64,000 nucleotides of DNA from assembly GCA_964447405.1 (NCBI GenBank), contig CAYUSP010000002.1:682001-746000 (forward strand). Reading direction: 5' to 3'. The DNA comes from JALNZF01 sp964447405 (GTDB lineage Bacteria > Nitrospirota > UBA9217). How positions within the stretch are numbered: the first letter of the stretch is position 1; the number at the start of each line of letters is the position of its first letter. The notes beneath the pieces are model-generated. The model searched no databases. It was not told the DNA's origin and worked only from the letters and a program-made list of their open reading frames with translations. Positions 8,516 to 17,087 of this stretch are shown piece after piece. A program made the position numbers and the translations under genes.

Positions 8516-10255
8516 TTACCGGTCCTGGTTCGCAAACGTTGCCAGCTTGAGGGGCAGCGGGATTTCCAGGATCAGCCTGGTCCCGGAATTCGAGTTGAGC
8601 GTCACTGTCCCACCCAGTTCCGCGGTCCGTCTCCGGATGTTCGCAAGACCCCTGCCGTCGCAATCACCAGGATTGAACCCGATCCCATTGTCATCGATCC
8701 CGAGCCGCAGGGCATCCCTGGAAACGGCCAGGGTGATCGTGACCGATGTGGCCTGAGCATGCTTGATAATGTTCGTGAGTGACTCGCGGTAAACCTTGAA
8801 CAGGTTGACACAGAGCAGGCTGCCGGGCTCGTCGTTCGCATCATCGTCGATCGCCGTCACCAGCAGGAAGTCGATGCCATGCGGCTCCAGAAGGGTCTTC
8901 CCCTGGTTCCGTATGTCAGCGGACAAGGTGCGCCAGTTCAATCCGCAGGTGTCGAGGCTGCGCATGAAACTCCTGATCTCAATGATCCCTTCATGGGCAA
9001 GCTGCGATATAGTGGCAAGTTTGGCACGAACAGCAGTGAGTTCCTCTGATTTCTGCGCCAACTCCGACAGGATGCAGATGTTCGAGGTGATGCCGCCGAT
9101 GCCGTCATGGAGCTCCATCATGATGTCCTCCTTCTCCTTCACGTGGCGCTCCTCCACCCGCAACCGCTCCTCGTAGAGCCGAACTTTTTCTTCTTCCGCG
9201 CGCTTGCGGTCGGTAATGTCAAAGAGCGTCGCGATGATCGCCGGAGCTCCTTCATAGTTGATCACCCCCGCGGTTGTAGTGACCCACCGTTCTTTACCGT
9301 TCTTGTTTACGATCTTGAACTCATATTCCTGGGGTACTGCCTGTCCTGATATTCTTGCCTGCCCCCGTTCCCGCACGAGTTCCCGGTGGTCGGGGTGGAC
9401 GATCTCCCAGAACTCCATCTGCATGAGCTCGCTGCGAAGGTAACCGGTGATGCGCTGCACCGTGGGATTAGCGTACAGAAGTCTGGCGCCCCGGTGGATG
9501 ATGATCGAGGCCGTTGTCGTCTCCGCGAGGGTTCTGAACCGTGCTTCGCTCTCAACCAGGGAGCTCACGGCATGGTCCACGGCTTCTTTCAACCGCTCCT
9601 TCTCCAGGGTATGCCTCAGCTGTTCTATTTCCTGAATGCTCCTCGCCTGCAGGAACTCCTTCCGGCTGTACAGCTCTCGCTGATAATTCGTGAACATGCC
9701 CATCAGGTTCGCCGAGATATAGAAGAAATTATCAGTCAGAAAAACCGGGAGCGGGGGAGGGGTAAGCCAGGCTGCCGAGATCTCGTACATGCCGATAATC
9801 GCCCACCCCACGAAGGTGGCATAGACGAATCTAAGTTTGAAAGCCGTATACGTGGTCATGAATACCAGCAGGAGTCCGGCGAAATGCAGATAGGGTGCCG
9901 TGTCATGCGTCAGATCGATCAGCACAACGATGCCCGCGCCTCCAACGAGTGCGAGGAACGAGACTGCGATCTGTTGGTACTTCCGGAAGAGGGGTGAAAA
10001 CGAGAAAGCGAACACAGCAATAGTTACCGGTAGTACAACGGCATACCGGATGAACCATGCCTGACGCTGTATCCCGGGAGTGACGATGACGTCCACAATG
10101 CCGAAAAGAGCGTAGATTACGCCCACGACCAGGATGTTGATCCGGAGCTGCTTTAGGGAGTGCAGATACGTTTCGTTTTCGTAGGCCTGCTCCAGGTCAG
10201 GGTGAAACCGCAGGCGAAAGTTGTTTATCGGATATTGATCCATGTCCAATCTCAT
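8516..10255 (-). CDS. PAS sensor histidine kinase (NarL/DegS-type HisKA_3)
   Basis: About 579 residues. Order: a cytoplasmic N-terminus, six hydrophobic segments (about 40-200) like a MASE-type membrane sensor, a coiled-coil stretch, one PAS domain with a PAC motif (about 235-360), a HisKA_3 dimerisation/phosphoacceptor domain (IMMELHDGIGGITSNI), and a HATPase domain with NLFKVYRESLTNIIKHA and DNGIGF. Kinases of this type phosphorylate NarL/FixJ-type response regulators. No response regulator is adjacent, so the partner lies elsewhere. The start is uncertain: ATG at 10255, ATG at 10243 and TTG at 10273 all lack a good ribosome binding site. Confidence 0.85.
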   Translation of the reverse strand: MRLDMDQYPINNFRLRFHPDLEQAYENETYLHSLKQLRINILVVGVIYALFGIVDVIVTPGIQRQAWFIRYAVVLPVTIAVFAFSFSPLFRKYQQIAVSFLALVGGAGIVVLIDLTHDTAPYLHFAGLLLVFMTTYTAFKLRFVYATFVGWAIIGMYEISAAWLTPPPLPVFLTDNFFYISANLMGMFTNYQRELYSRKEFLQARSIQEIEQLRHTLEKERLKEAVDHAVSSLVESEARFRTLAETTTASIIIHRGARLLYANPTVQRITGYLRSELMQMEFWEIVHPDHRELVRERGQARISGQAVPQEYEFKIVNKNGKERWVTTTAGVINYEGAPAIIATLFDITDRKRAEEEKVRLYEERLRVEERHVKEKEDIMMELHDGIGGITSNICILSELAQKSEELTAVRAKLATISQLAHEGIIEIRSFMRSLDTCGLNWRTLSADIRNQGKTLLEPHGIDFLLVTAIDDDANDEPGSLLCVNLFKVYRESLTNIIKHAQATSVTITLAVSRDALRLGIDDNGIGFNPGDCDGRGLANIRRRTAELGGTVTLNSNSGTRLILEIPLPLKLATFANQDR

Positions 10256-10651
10256 GTTTGGAATCACGTGCAATTGATCATTCGTATTGATGGATAATCG
10301 CCCAGGTGAGGTTTCCAGTATAGGGTAACTGAAGCTCTCTGGTCAAGCCAATAGTGATCATCCTTAATGGGGGGGAATGCCATATGTTGCGAGATATTAG
10401 TATACCCATAAAATACCCATATCGGGGGATTTACATATGCGCAATTAAACAGTACATTTCTACAACAGGAAGCCGAAGTGGTTTGCCCGACATCGGATCT
10501 ATTTGCCTAACCATATGGTTTATTGGGCTATTTGGAAGTAAACTTGCCCTGTCATGTAAGCATTTTCGCCAGGAATTGATTCAGAATGCGTTTTCAAATG
10601 AAATGCATTCGGAGCTGGCTGCGGACAGGATTTTCGGGGGATGTGATTCAA
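10256..10651. other. Divergent intergenic region
   Basis: Nearly 400 A/T-rich bases between a minus-strand kinase and a plus-strand oxidoreductase, so it should hold promoters for both. A plus-strand open frame (10354-10719) runs into the oxidoreductase in another frame and shows no family traits. A short direct repeat with acccata occurs around 10402-10421. No RNA gene was seen. Confidence 0.4.
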
Positions 10652-11884
10652 ATGCATTATGTAATAATAGGAAGAAGTGCTGCAGGAGTATCCGCTGCAA
10701 AGGCGATCAGAAACAATGATGGCAATGCCATCATTACGCTCATCTCAGCGGAAAACGGAAAACACTATTATCGCCCTTCAATCTCCCTGGTGATCGAGCA
10801 TAAGGACCATGACATTTTTCTGAACGACACGTTGGGCGATTCTGACACCATCAAAACCATTCATGACAGGGTGACCGGCCTCGACATTAGCGCGAAGGAA
10901 GTTAAACTGGCCTCGGGCAATCGCATCAAGTACGACAAAGTGCTTATCGCAACTGGCAGTGGACCGATCATGCCTGAGGTGCCGGGAATTCACGGCGCGG
11001 GAGTATTTTCGCTCCGCTCACTTGAGGATGCGCGCATGGTCCAGTCCGTAGCCCGTGAGCGCAAGCATGCTGTTGTGCTGGGCGGCGGATTTGCCGGGAT
11101 CAAGGCGGCCATCGCGCTTAAAAAGCTCGGATTGACCGTGACGATCATCGAAAAGCTTGATCGTATTCTTTCGGAAAAACTCGACAGGCGGGGCGCTTCG
11201 ATGGTCGCGGATTTACTGAGGCGAGCGGATATCGACATTGCCTTGAACCAGCAGGATTACGAGATAAACCGCGTTGGTGTTACCATCCGCTCGGTCAGGC
11301 TGGCATCGGGCAGGATCATCGATGCGGACCTCATTGTCGTTGCTGTGGGGACGAAGCCGTGCGCGGAAGCTTTCAGGAATGCGGGCATCAGGATCAACAG
11401 AGGCATCCTCATCGATGATTCCCTCCAGACGACAGTACCCGATGTGTACGCAGCCGGGGATGTGGTGGAGTATATCGACATCCTGACGAAGGCCTATGCG
11501 GTAAGCGGCATGTGGGCGAACGCGGAGGAAATGGGGCGGCTTGCCGGCAATAATATGGCCGGTACACCCATCAGTTACCCGGGGTTCCTGTCATTGATGA
11601 ACACGGTGGATATACTGGATGTGCCGGTCACGACCATTGGCATGATCGATCCGGATGAAGCTTGCTATGAAGTGTTCGTGGAGGACAACGGTTCGTCATA
11701 CCGGAAGCTGGTGTTCAAGGACGATGTCATGAAAGGCGCGCTGTTCATCGGCAGCAGCGAAGGGAATGATGTGTATACCTACCTGATCAAGAACCGGATT
11801 CCTGTTGGCAAACTGAGGGAATCGGCGGTATCGGGGAGCCTCGTGAGCAAGGTTAGAAAGCCGGCGTTCGCAATGGTTTCCTGA
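10652..11884 (+). CDS. FAD-dependent NAD(P)H oxidoreductase
   Basis: About 410 residues from the ATG at 10652, which has a G-rich ribosome binding site 10 bases upstream. A start at 10586 would add 22 residues before the Rossmann strand and is less likely. The FAD site MHYVIIGRSAAGVSAA is at the very N-terminus. The NAD site HAVVLGGGFAGIKAA lies at about 145-160, and the second FAD contact DVYAAGDVVEY at about 265-275. The family includes rubredoxin reductases, NADH oxidases and NirB-type flavoprotein domains. The substrate cannot be told from sequence. There is no redox-active CxxC, so it is not a disulphide reductase. It is probably cytosolic and passes electrons from NAD(P)H to a small acceptor. 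Confidence 0.85.
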   Translation: MHYVIIGRSAAGVSAAKAIRNNDGNAIITLISAENGKHYYRPSISLVIEHKDHDIFLNDTLGDSDTIKTIHDRVTGLDISAKEVKLASGNRIKYDKVLIATGSGPIMPEVPGIHGAGVFSLRSLEDARMVQSVARERKHAVVLGGGFAGIKAAIALKKLGLTVTIIEKLDRILSEKLDRRGASMVADLLRRADIDIALNQQDYEINRVGVTIRSVRLASGRIIDADLIVVAVGTKPCAEAFRNAGIRINRGILIDDSLQTTVPDVYAAGDVVEYIDILTKAYAVSGMWANAEEMGRLAGNNMAGTPISYPGFLSLMNTVDILDVPVTTIGMIDPDEACYEVFVEDNGSSYRKLVFKDDVMKGALFIGSSEGNDVYTYLIKNRIPVGKLRESAVSGSLVSKVRKPAFAMVS

Positions 11885-11899
11885 GCCAACAACGTCCGG

Positions 11900-13435
11900 C
11901 TATGCTGGCGGACGCTGCATTTCCCTGTCCCGATACCAGAGTCTCAACTCCTTTTTCATGATCTTGCCGGTCGCGGTCCTTGGAAGCTCCTCTGTGAAGA
12001 TGAATCTGCGGGGTATCTTGAAGTGCGCTACATGTTCCGTAAGGTATGCGCGGAGCGCCTTCGGAGTTGCCGTGGCCCCCTCCTTCAGCACTACATACAT
12101 GATCGCCAGTTCCTTTCCCTCTTCATGCTCGTGCTGCACGCCGATCATAGAACAATCCTTGATCGCGTCGTGCCGGTAAAGCACCTCTTCCACTTCGAAG
12201 GGGTAGACATTTAAGCCGTCGACAATGATCATGTCCTTTTTTCGGTCAATGATCCTGATATGGCCGGACAGGTCGATGGATGCCACGTCCCCGGTATAGA
12301 GCCAGCCGTCCCGCAGTGTCTTGGCCGTTTCCTCAGGCTTGTTCAGATACCCCTGCATCACATTCGGCCCCTTGACAATCAATTCGCCAGCAGTGCCCGG
12401 TGGAAGCTGGTTGCCGCCTTCATCAACAATCTTCACCTCGACCCCCGGCAGCGGCAGTCCGACGGTGCCCGGCTTTCGTTTCTCTTTTTCAAGCGGGTTG
12501 ATCGATACCACGGGCGAAGCCTCGGTCAGACCGTATCCTTCAAGCAGCGGAACCTTGAAGGCGCGCTCGAAATCATGGATCACCTTTACAGGCAAAGGCG
12601 CGGCGCCGGAAACACAGAGTCGGAGGTTCAGCAGGAGCTTTACAAAAAAAGGCATGTTCTTTTCAGCCAGGATCTTGTAAATCGTCGGTATGGCGACAAA
12701 CAGGGTGATCCGGTCCACGATGAGGCTTTTGACGACCTTGGAGAACGGACGCACGCCCGGCAGGAGCGAGATCATGGCGCCGGTCACGAGCGGCAGGACG
12801 ACGCAGACGGTATAGGTGAACGAGTGGAACAGAGGAAGGAATACCACAAACCGGTCCCGGTGCGTGACATGGATGACCTCCGTCGCCGCCAAGGCGTTCG
12901 TGAGGATATTCCGGTGCGTCAGAAGCGCGCCTTTGGGGCGCCCGGTCGTACCGGACGTATACAGGATGGTCGATACATCGTTGATTGTGTGCGGCGAAGC
13001 TTCAAAGCCGGCGTCCTGCTGTGGCGCATGTGCGATCTCGGACAGGGTGAAGAAGGAACGCGCATCAGTGCGCGCGAGCTTCTGGGTCGTAGCCGCGCAA
13101 TCGGCGTCAAAGAGGCATATGATTGCTCCCGCGTCGTTCAGGATAAAATCGATCTCTTCCGCGGCCAGGAGGTTGTTCAGCGGAAGCACGATTCCGCCCC
13201 CCCGGATGATCCCGAAATAGGCTGCAATATAGTACGGACAGTTGTGGCAGAGCAGGGCAACCCGGTCGCCCGCTTTCATACCGCGCCTGGATAGTTCTGC
13301 AGCAAATACACCAGCCAGCCGATCCATTTCCTGGTAGGAGAACTTCTTGCCGTCGAACTTGACAAAGGTGGCCTTTGGGGTCATCAATGCGCGCTTGTGC
13401 ATCACCTGGTCGAGTGGCATTAGGTCTTTTATCAT
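11900..13435 (-). CDS. fadD: Long-chain acyl-CoA synthetase (AMP-forming)
   Basis: 511 residues of the ANL superfamily. The P-loop motif LYTSGTTGRPKGALLTHRN is at about 160, the A5 motif GYGLTEASPVVS at about 300, the A7 motif WLYTGDVASID at about 375, the hinge RIIDRKKDMIIVDGLNVYP at about 395, and the A10 catalytic lysine in PRTATGKIMKK near the end. It activates a fatty or aryl acid with ATP and joins it to CoA. Chain length cannot be read from the sequence. It is convergent with the oxidoreductase gene (15-base gap). An extended -10 element lies only about 7 bases upstream of the start codon. Confidence 0.88.
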   Translation of the reverse strand: MIKDLMPLDQVMHKRALMTPKATFVKFDGKKFSYQEMDRLAGVFAAELSRRGMKAGDRVALLCHNCPYYIAAYFGIIRGGGIVLPLNNLLAAEEIDFILNDAGAIICLFDADCAATTQKLARTDARSFFTLSEIAHAPQQDAGFEASPHTINDVSTILYTSGTTGRPKGALLTHRNILTNALAATEVIHVTHRDRFVVFLPLFHSFTYTVCVVLPLVTGAMISLLPGVRPFSKVVKSLIVDRITLFVAIPTIYKILAEKNMPFFVKLLLNLRLCVSGAAPLPVKVIHDFERAFKVPLLEGYGLTEASPVVSINPLEKEKRKPGTVGLPLPGVEVKIVDEGGNQLPPGTAGELIVKGPNVMQGYLNKPEETAKTLRDGWLYTGDVASIDLSGHIRIIDRKKDMIIVDGLNVYPFEVEEVLYRHDAIKDCSMIGVQHEHEEGKELAIMYVVLKEGATATPKALRAYLTEHVAHFKIPRRFIFTEELPRTATGKIMKKELRLWYRDREMQRPPA

Positions 13436-13441
13436 GCGGTG

Positions 13442-13450
13442 AGTATAGCA
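13442..13450 (-). promoter_or_regulatory. Extended -10 element just upstream of acyl-CoA synthetase
   Basis: On the minus strand the sequence reads TGCTATACT, an extended -10 box. Its predicted transcription start falls at about 13436, next to the ATG at 13435. If used, the mRNA would be almost leaderless. No good -35 box is present. Confidence 0.35.
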
Positions 13451-13555
13451 TAGAGCTTGTTAGAGAAAAAGGGGAAAAACATGACTGGCAGTATGATGGA
13501 CATCCGGGATACGCAAGAGTATACTCAATAAAAACAGCGAAGGAGTGTGCAGCGG

Positions 13556-15394
13556 ATGAAAAAAAAGCGGATTACTACCGGGTCGGCTGTCTGGAACCTG
13601 AAACCACTATTTTTAAATGACACCGATCCTCGCATGGGGAAGAAAAGGCTGCAGGTCGGGAACAAGAGCAGGGCGTTCATCAATGCCTGGAAAGACCGAA
13701 CTGATTATCTCGAGGATCCTGTTGTCCTGCGTCGTGCGCTGGACCAGTATGAATCATGGAAGAAGCGGTATGGAACCGACGGTGATGAGGGGTATTATTT
13801 CTGGCTCCGTACGCAGCAGGACCAAAATGATCCGAAGCTCAAGGCGCAGTTCAATCAGATTGAAGAGTTCAGCAAAAAGCTCGAGAACGACAGCCAATTT
13901 TTCTATCTGCGAATCGCGCGGATCAGGCCAGAACTGCAGAAGGTTTTCCTGGACCATGAAGCCCTGGCGAAATACCGGCATTTTCTCGAAAGAATATTCG
14001 CGGAGTCCCGATATCATTTGAGTGAGCCGGAAGAAAAAATCATGAATCTCAAAGCAGCGACGTCCTCTTCCAACTGGACAAAGATGACGGCGGGCTTTCT
14101 TTCGAAGGAAGAGTGTTCCGTCCTCACCGAGAATGGCCGGAAATGGGTGCGGCCTTTCTCCGAGATCATCGGACTCATGAACAGCAAGAGCAAACAGGTG
14201 CGTGACTCCGCGGCCAAGGCGTTCAATGGCGTCTTGACAAAAAACGTCGACATCGCAGAGGCAGAGATCAATTCAGTGCTCGCCAACAAGAAGATCGACG
14301 ATGAACTTCGCGGCACGTTGCGCCCTGACACGCTCCGCCACATTGCGGACGACATCGAGACCGATGTTGTGGATGCGCTGATCGATTCTGTCGCCGGGAG
14401 GTTCGACATCCCGGCCAGGTTCTACGCACTCAAGGCGAAGCTGCTCAAGGTGCCGCGTCTCGCGTATCATGAGCGGAACGTGGAGTATGGAGAGGTGGCT
14501 AAGCGATATCCCTATAAGAGGTCTGTGCAACTCGTCGCCACCGTGCTTCGAAAGCTTGACAATGAGTTCGCCGATATTCTGGATCGGTTTGTCCGGAACG
14601 GACAGATCGATGCCTATCCGAGGAAGGGGAAGGACAGCGGAGCCTTTTGCATACATCATCTTATGGTCCAGCCCACCTATATCCTCCTGAACCACACGGG
14701 TAAGCTGCATGATGTGCTTACCATCGCCCACGAGCTCGGGCACGGTATAAACAACGAACTGATCAAGAAAAAGCGGCATGCCCTCGATTTTGGCACTCCG
14801 ACCTCCACAGCCGAAGTGGCGAGCACGTTCATGGAGGATTTTGTGCTTGATGAGATCATCCATAAAGCGGATGACGAGCTGCGGCTGGCCATTATGATGC
14901 AAAAGCTGAATGATGATGTCTCCTCTATCTTTCGCCAGGTGGCCTGCTACCGGTTCGAACAGGAACTCCACCGTGAATTCAGAAAAACCGGGTATCTGTC
15001 AAAAGAAGTGATCGGAGGGATGTTCCGGAAGCATATGGCAGCGTATATGGGGAATGCGGTGGAGCAATCCGCAGGTTCGGAGAACTGGTGGGTCTATTGG
15101 AACCATATCCGGTATTTTTTCTACGTCTATTCTTATGCCAGCGGACTTCTCATTTCGAAGTCACTCCAGAGTGCGGTGAAAAAAGATCCGGCCTTCATCA
15201 ACAAGGTGAAGGTGTTTCTATCAGCAGGATTGTCAGAATCTCCGAGGAATATTTTTCTCAAACTGGGGATCGATATTTCGGACAGGCAGTTCTGGAACAG
15301 GGGGTTGGATGAAGTGGAACAACTGCTGAGTGAGACCGAGGCGCTGGCGATGAAGCTGGCGAAGACCAGGGATAGGAAAAGAAGCTTCGTGTGA
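13556..15394 (+). CDS. M3-family oligoendopeptidase (PepF-like)
   Basis: About 612 residues. The zinc site HELGH is at 392-396, with the third ligand Glu in the helix TAEVASTFMEDFVLDE about 27 residues further on. An N-terminal helical region and the conserved M3 C-terminal half (ACYRFEQELHREFR, YASGLLISKSL) are also present. It is a cytosolic metallopeptidase that degrades short peptides. The ATG at 13556 fits the ribosome binding site aaggag (13540-13545); the GTG at 13547 is too close. The basic N-terminus (MKKKRITTGSAVWNLKPLF) is common in the family. It ends just before the tRNA genes on the other strand. Confidence 0.88.
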   Translation: MKKKRITTGSAVWNLKPLFLNDTDPRMGKKRLQVGNKSRAFINAWKDRTDYLEDPVVLRRALDQYESWKKRYGTDGDEGYYFWLRTQQDQNDPKLKAQFNQIEEFSKKLENDSQFFYLRIARIRPELQKVFLDHEALAKYRHFLERIFAESRYHLSEPEEKIMNLKAATSSSNWTKMTAGFLSKEECSVLTENGRKWVRPFSEIIGLMNSKSKQVRDSAAKAFNGVLTKNVDIAEAEINSVLANKKIDDELRGTLRPDTLRHIADDIETDVVDALIDSVAGRFDIPARFYALKAKLLKVPRLAYHERNVEYGEVAKRYPYKRSVQLVATVLRKLDNEFADILDRFVRNGQIDAYPRKGKDSGAFCIHHLMVQPTYILLNHTGKLHDVLTIAHELGHGINNELIKKKRHALDFGTPTSTAEVASTFMEDFVLDEIIHKADDELRLAIMMQKLNDDVSSIFRQVACYRFEQELHREFRKTGYLSKEVIGGMFRKHMAAYMGNAVEQSAGSENWWVYWNHIRYFFYVYSYASGLLISKSLQSAVKKDPAFINKVKVFLSAGLSESPRNIFLKLGIDISDRQFWNRGLDEVEQLLSETEALAMKLAKTRDRKRSFV

Positions 15395-15401
15395 GAATAA
15401 A

Positions 15402-15478
15402 TGGCGGGGCGGACGGGACTCGAACCCGCGACCTCCTGCGTGACAGGCAGGCGTTCTAACCGACTGAACTACCACCCC
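15402..15478 (-). tRNA. tRNA-Asp (GTC)
   Basis: Full cloverleaf on the minus strand. Acceptor GGGGTGG pairs with CCGCCCC, the anticodon arm is cctgc-ctGTCac-gcagg, and the T-arm contains GGTTCGAGTCC. The discriminator is G and CCA is encoded. Length is 77 bases with CCA. Confidence 0.95.
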
Positions 15479-15516
15479 ATGGTGTTGGAGTTGTTGAACT
15501 ATCTGACAGTGAAACA

Positions 15517-15592
15517 TGGTAGGCGGAACAGGGATCGAACCTGTGACCCCAGCCTTGTAAGGGCTGTGCTCTCCCAGCTGAGCTATCCGCCC
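15517..15592 (-). tRNA. tRNA-Val (TAC)
   Basis: Full cloverleaf on the minus strand. Acceptor GGGCGGA pairs with TCCGCCT, the D-arm is GCTCAGCTGGGAGAGC, and the anticodon arm is cagcc-ctTACaa-ggctg. The T-arm contains GGTTCGATCC, and CCA is encoded. It lies 38 bases upstream of tRNA-Asp and is very likely co-transcribed with it. Confidence 0.95.
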
Positions 15593-15617
15593 GGTTCCAA
15601 CCGCGTTGGAGATTGGT

Positions 15618-15646
15618 AATATCTATTATTCGACAGTAAAAGTCAA
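15618..15646 (-). promoter_or_regulatory. Promoter of the tRNA pair
   Basis: On the minus strand TTGACT (15646-15641) is followed after 17 bases by GATATT (15623-15618). This places a start about 20 bases before tRNA-Val. The -35 box matches five of six consensus bases and the -10 box four of six. Confidence 0.6.
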
Positions 15647-15653
15647 GAAAATA

Positions 15654-16124
15654 TTATTTTTTGACCGAAGGCGCGGCGATCAGGAGTGCGATCCCTTCAC
15701 CAAGCAAAATGAGGTTCAGGACAGCGCTGAGGCCGTGCAGCCTCCTGAATTCCTTCCGGGCTGGAGAGTCCGGGGATTCCCGTTCAAAGGAGGCAACGCG
15801 CTGCTTGACCGCAACGGTATCAGGGTGGAGCTTGAACACGATGAACAGATTGATAAGAAGAGCTGTAGAGACGCACACCAGCGAGAGCCGGAAGACAAAG
15901 CGGGAGCGGTTTTCGGCTGCGAGGTATAGAAGGACCAGCGCCAATACCGCGAGAGCGAGGTTTATCAGAAAATATCCCGGAAAAAGCTTGCCGACAATAT
16001 CGCCGGCCATGTCGCGCGCGTAGGATTGGAAGATCGTTGGCGTGACAAAAAAGGTAAAGACCGCGATCCCGCCAATCCAGAGGGCGAGGACGAGAGAGTA
16101 AGCGGTTGAGAATACGAATTTCAT
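15654..16124 (-). CDS. DUF4149-type membrane protein
   Basis: 156 residues with four predicted membrane helices (about 6-28, 48-68, 76-97, 128-150). The N-terminal signature LALWIGGIAVFTFFVTPTIF is typical of DUF4149/TMEM205-like proteins, whose function is unknown. The start follows ggaagctcaatc. It lies 33 bases downstream of the nonaheme cytochrome gene on the same strand and may be translated from the same mRNA. Confidence 0.75.
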   Translation of the reverse strand: MKFVFSTAYSLVLALWIGGIAVFTFFVTPTIFQSYARDMAGDIVGKLFPGYFLINLALAVLALVLLYLAAENRSRFVFRLSLVCVSTALLINLFIVFKLHPDTVAVKQRVASFERESPDSPARKEFRRLHGLSAVLNLILLGEGIALLIAAPSVKK

Positions 16125-16157
16125 GATTGAGCTTCCTTTCTGGTGCCGGGCTCGAAA

Positions 16158-16892
16158 TCACTGCCCGACATTGACCTTGCGGTGGCATCGGAGACAGAGA
16201 TTGGCTGGATCATTCAGATCTTTCGTGGAAACTTGTTCTTTCTTTGCGGCGTGAGGATTATGACAGCTGGAACAAGACAGCTGTCGCCCCTTCCGGAGCG
16301 GGTCGGGCCTGTCCTTGAGCGGGTGCCGGTCGCCGGGGCTTACGCGGGCCATTACATGCAGATCCGATGTCTGCTCTTCGTGACATGCATTGCAGTGCTC
16401 CTCCACGAGCTGGGTCAGAACAAAGGAACGGTCCGATGCATGAGGATTGTGGCAGGTAAGGCACTGTCCTCCGGCGGCCTTTATATGGGAGGCTGTCATA
16501 AGCATCTTTTTCTGCTCATGGCAGGTGAAGCAGAGTTCAGGCACAGCGTTTTGCAGCAGCTTTGGTACGGCGCTGGAGTGGGGTGTGTGGCAGGACAGGC
16601 ACATGCCGCTCGCCACCGGTGCATGCAGGGTCTTGTTCCCGAACATCGTCTTGTCATGGCAGGAGAAGCAGAGGTCAGGAGCGGCCGTGGCAAGGGTGGG
16701 GAACGGTTTTTCACCGTTATGGAGCCCTCGGTGGCAAGAATCGCATCCCATGTCTACTGCAGCATGGATCACCTTCCCCGAACGCATTGCCGAGTGGCAC
16801 CCAAGACAGGGTGCCTCCCCCGCTGCTCCGGCGGAGCTGGCTAATAATAAAAGAATGATAACCAAAAAACCGGACCGGATATTTAGTTCCAT
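16158..16892 (-). CDS. Nonaheme periplasmic c-type cytochrome
   Basis: About 244 residues with a Sec signal peptide (cleavage near SAGAA). Nine CxxCH heme-attachment motifs follow (CLGCH, CDSCH, CFSCH, CLSCH, CFTCH, CLTCH, CNACH, CSSCH, CLRCH), several paired as in the 'doubled CxxCH' family. Extra His residues can act as distal ligands. It should be a soluble periplasmic electron carrier. It is divergent from a barrel gene followed by two multiheme lipoprotein genes, so it is the best candidate for the periplasmic partner of that conduit. The ATG at 16892 is chosen because it begins the signal peptide; upstream only a TTG is in frame. Confidence 0.88.
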   Translation of the reverse strand: MELNIRSGFLVIILLLLASSAGAAGEAPCLGCHSAMRSGKVIHAAVDMGCDSCHRGLHNGEKPFPTLATAAPDLCFSCHDKTMFGNKTLHAPVASGMCLSCHTPHSSAVPKLLQNAVPELCFTCHEQKKMLMTASHIKAAGGQCLTCHNPHASDRSFVLTQLVEEHCNACHEEQTSDLHVMARVSPGDRHPLKDRPDPLRKGRQLSCSSCHNPHAAKKEQVSTKDLNDPANLCLRCHRKVNVGQ

Positions 16893-17026
16893 GCATTCTA
16901 TTCTATAGGATGCAGTGCGGAAATTCAAGAATGAAATCAACAGGTATAGAATCAGAATCCGGCAGCAAGCGCGGAGTTTATACTACCTGAATCAACGCTG
17001 CTGCCCATTTTTACTTGTGAAATCAT

Positions 17027-17055
17027 TTGACTTTTCAGCCGCGAAAAATTAATAT
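17027..17055 (+). promoter_or_regulatory. Promoter of the barrel/multiheme operon
   Basis: TTGACT (17027-17032) and TAATAT (17050-17055) are separated by 17 bases, about 30 bases upstream of the barrel gene start. The -35 matches five of six and the -10 four of six sigma70 consensus positions. Confidence 0.5.
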
Positions 17056-17087
17056 CGTTTAGCATTGATGGGGGGGCATGACCGGTG

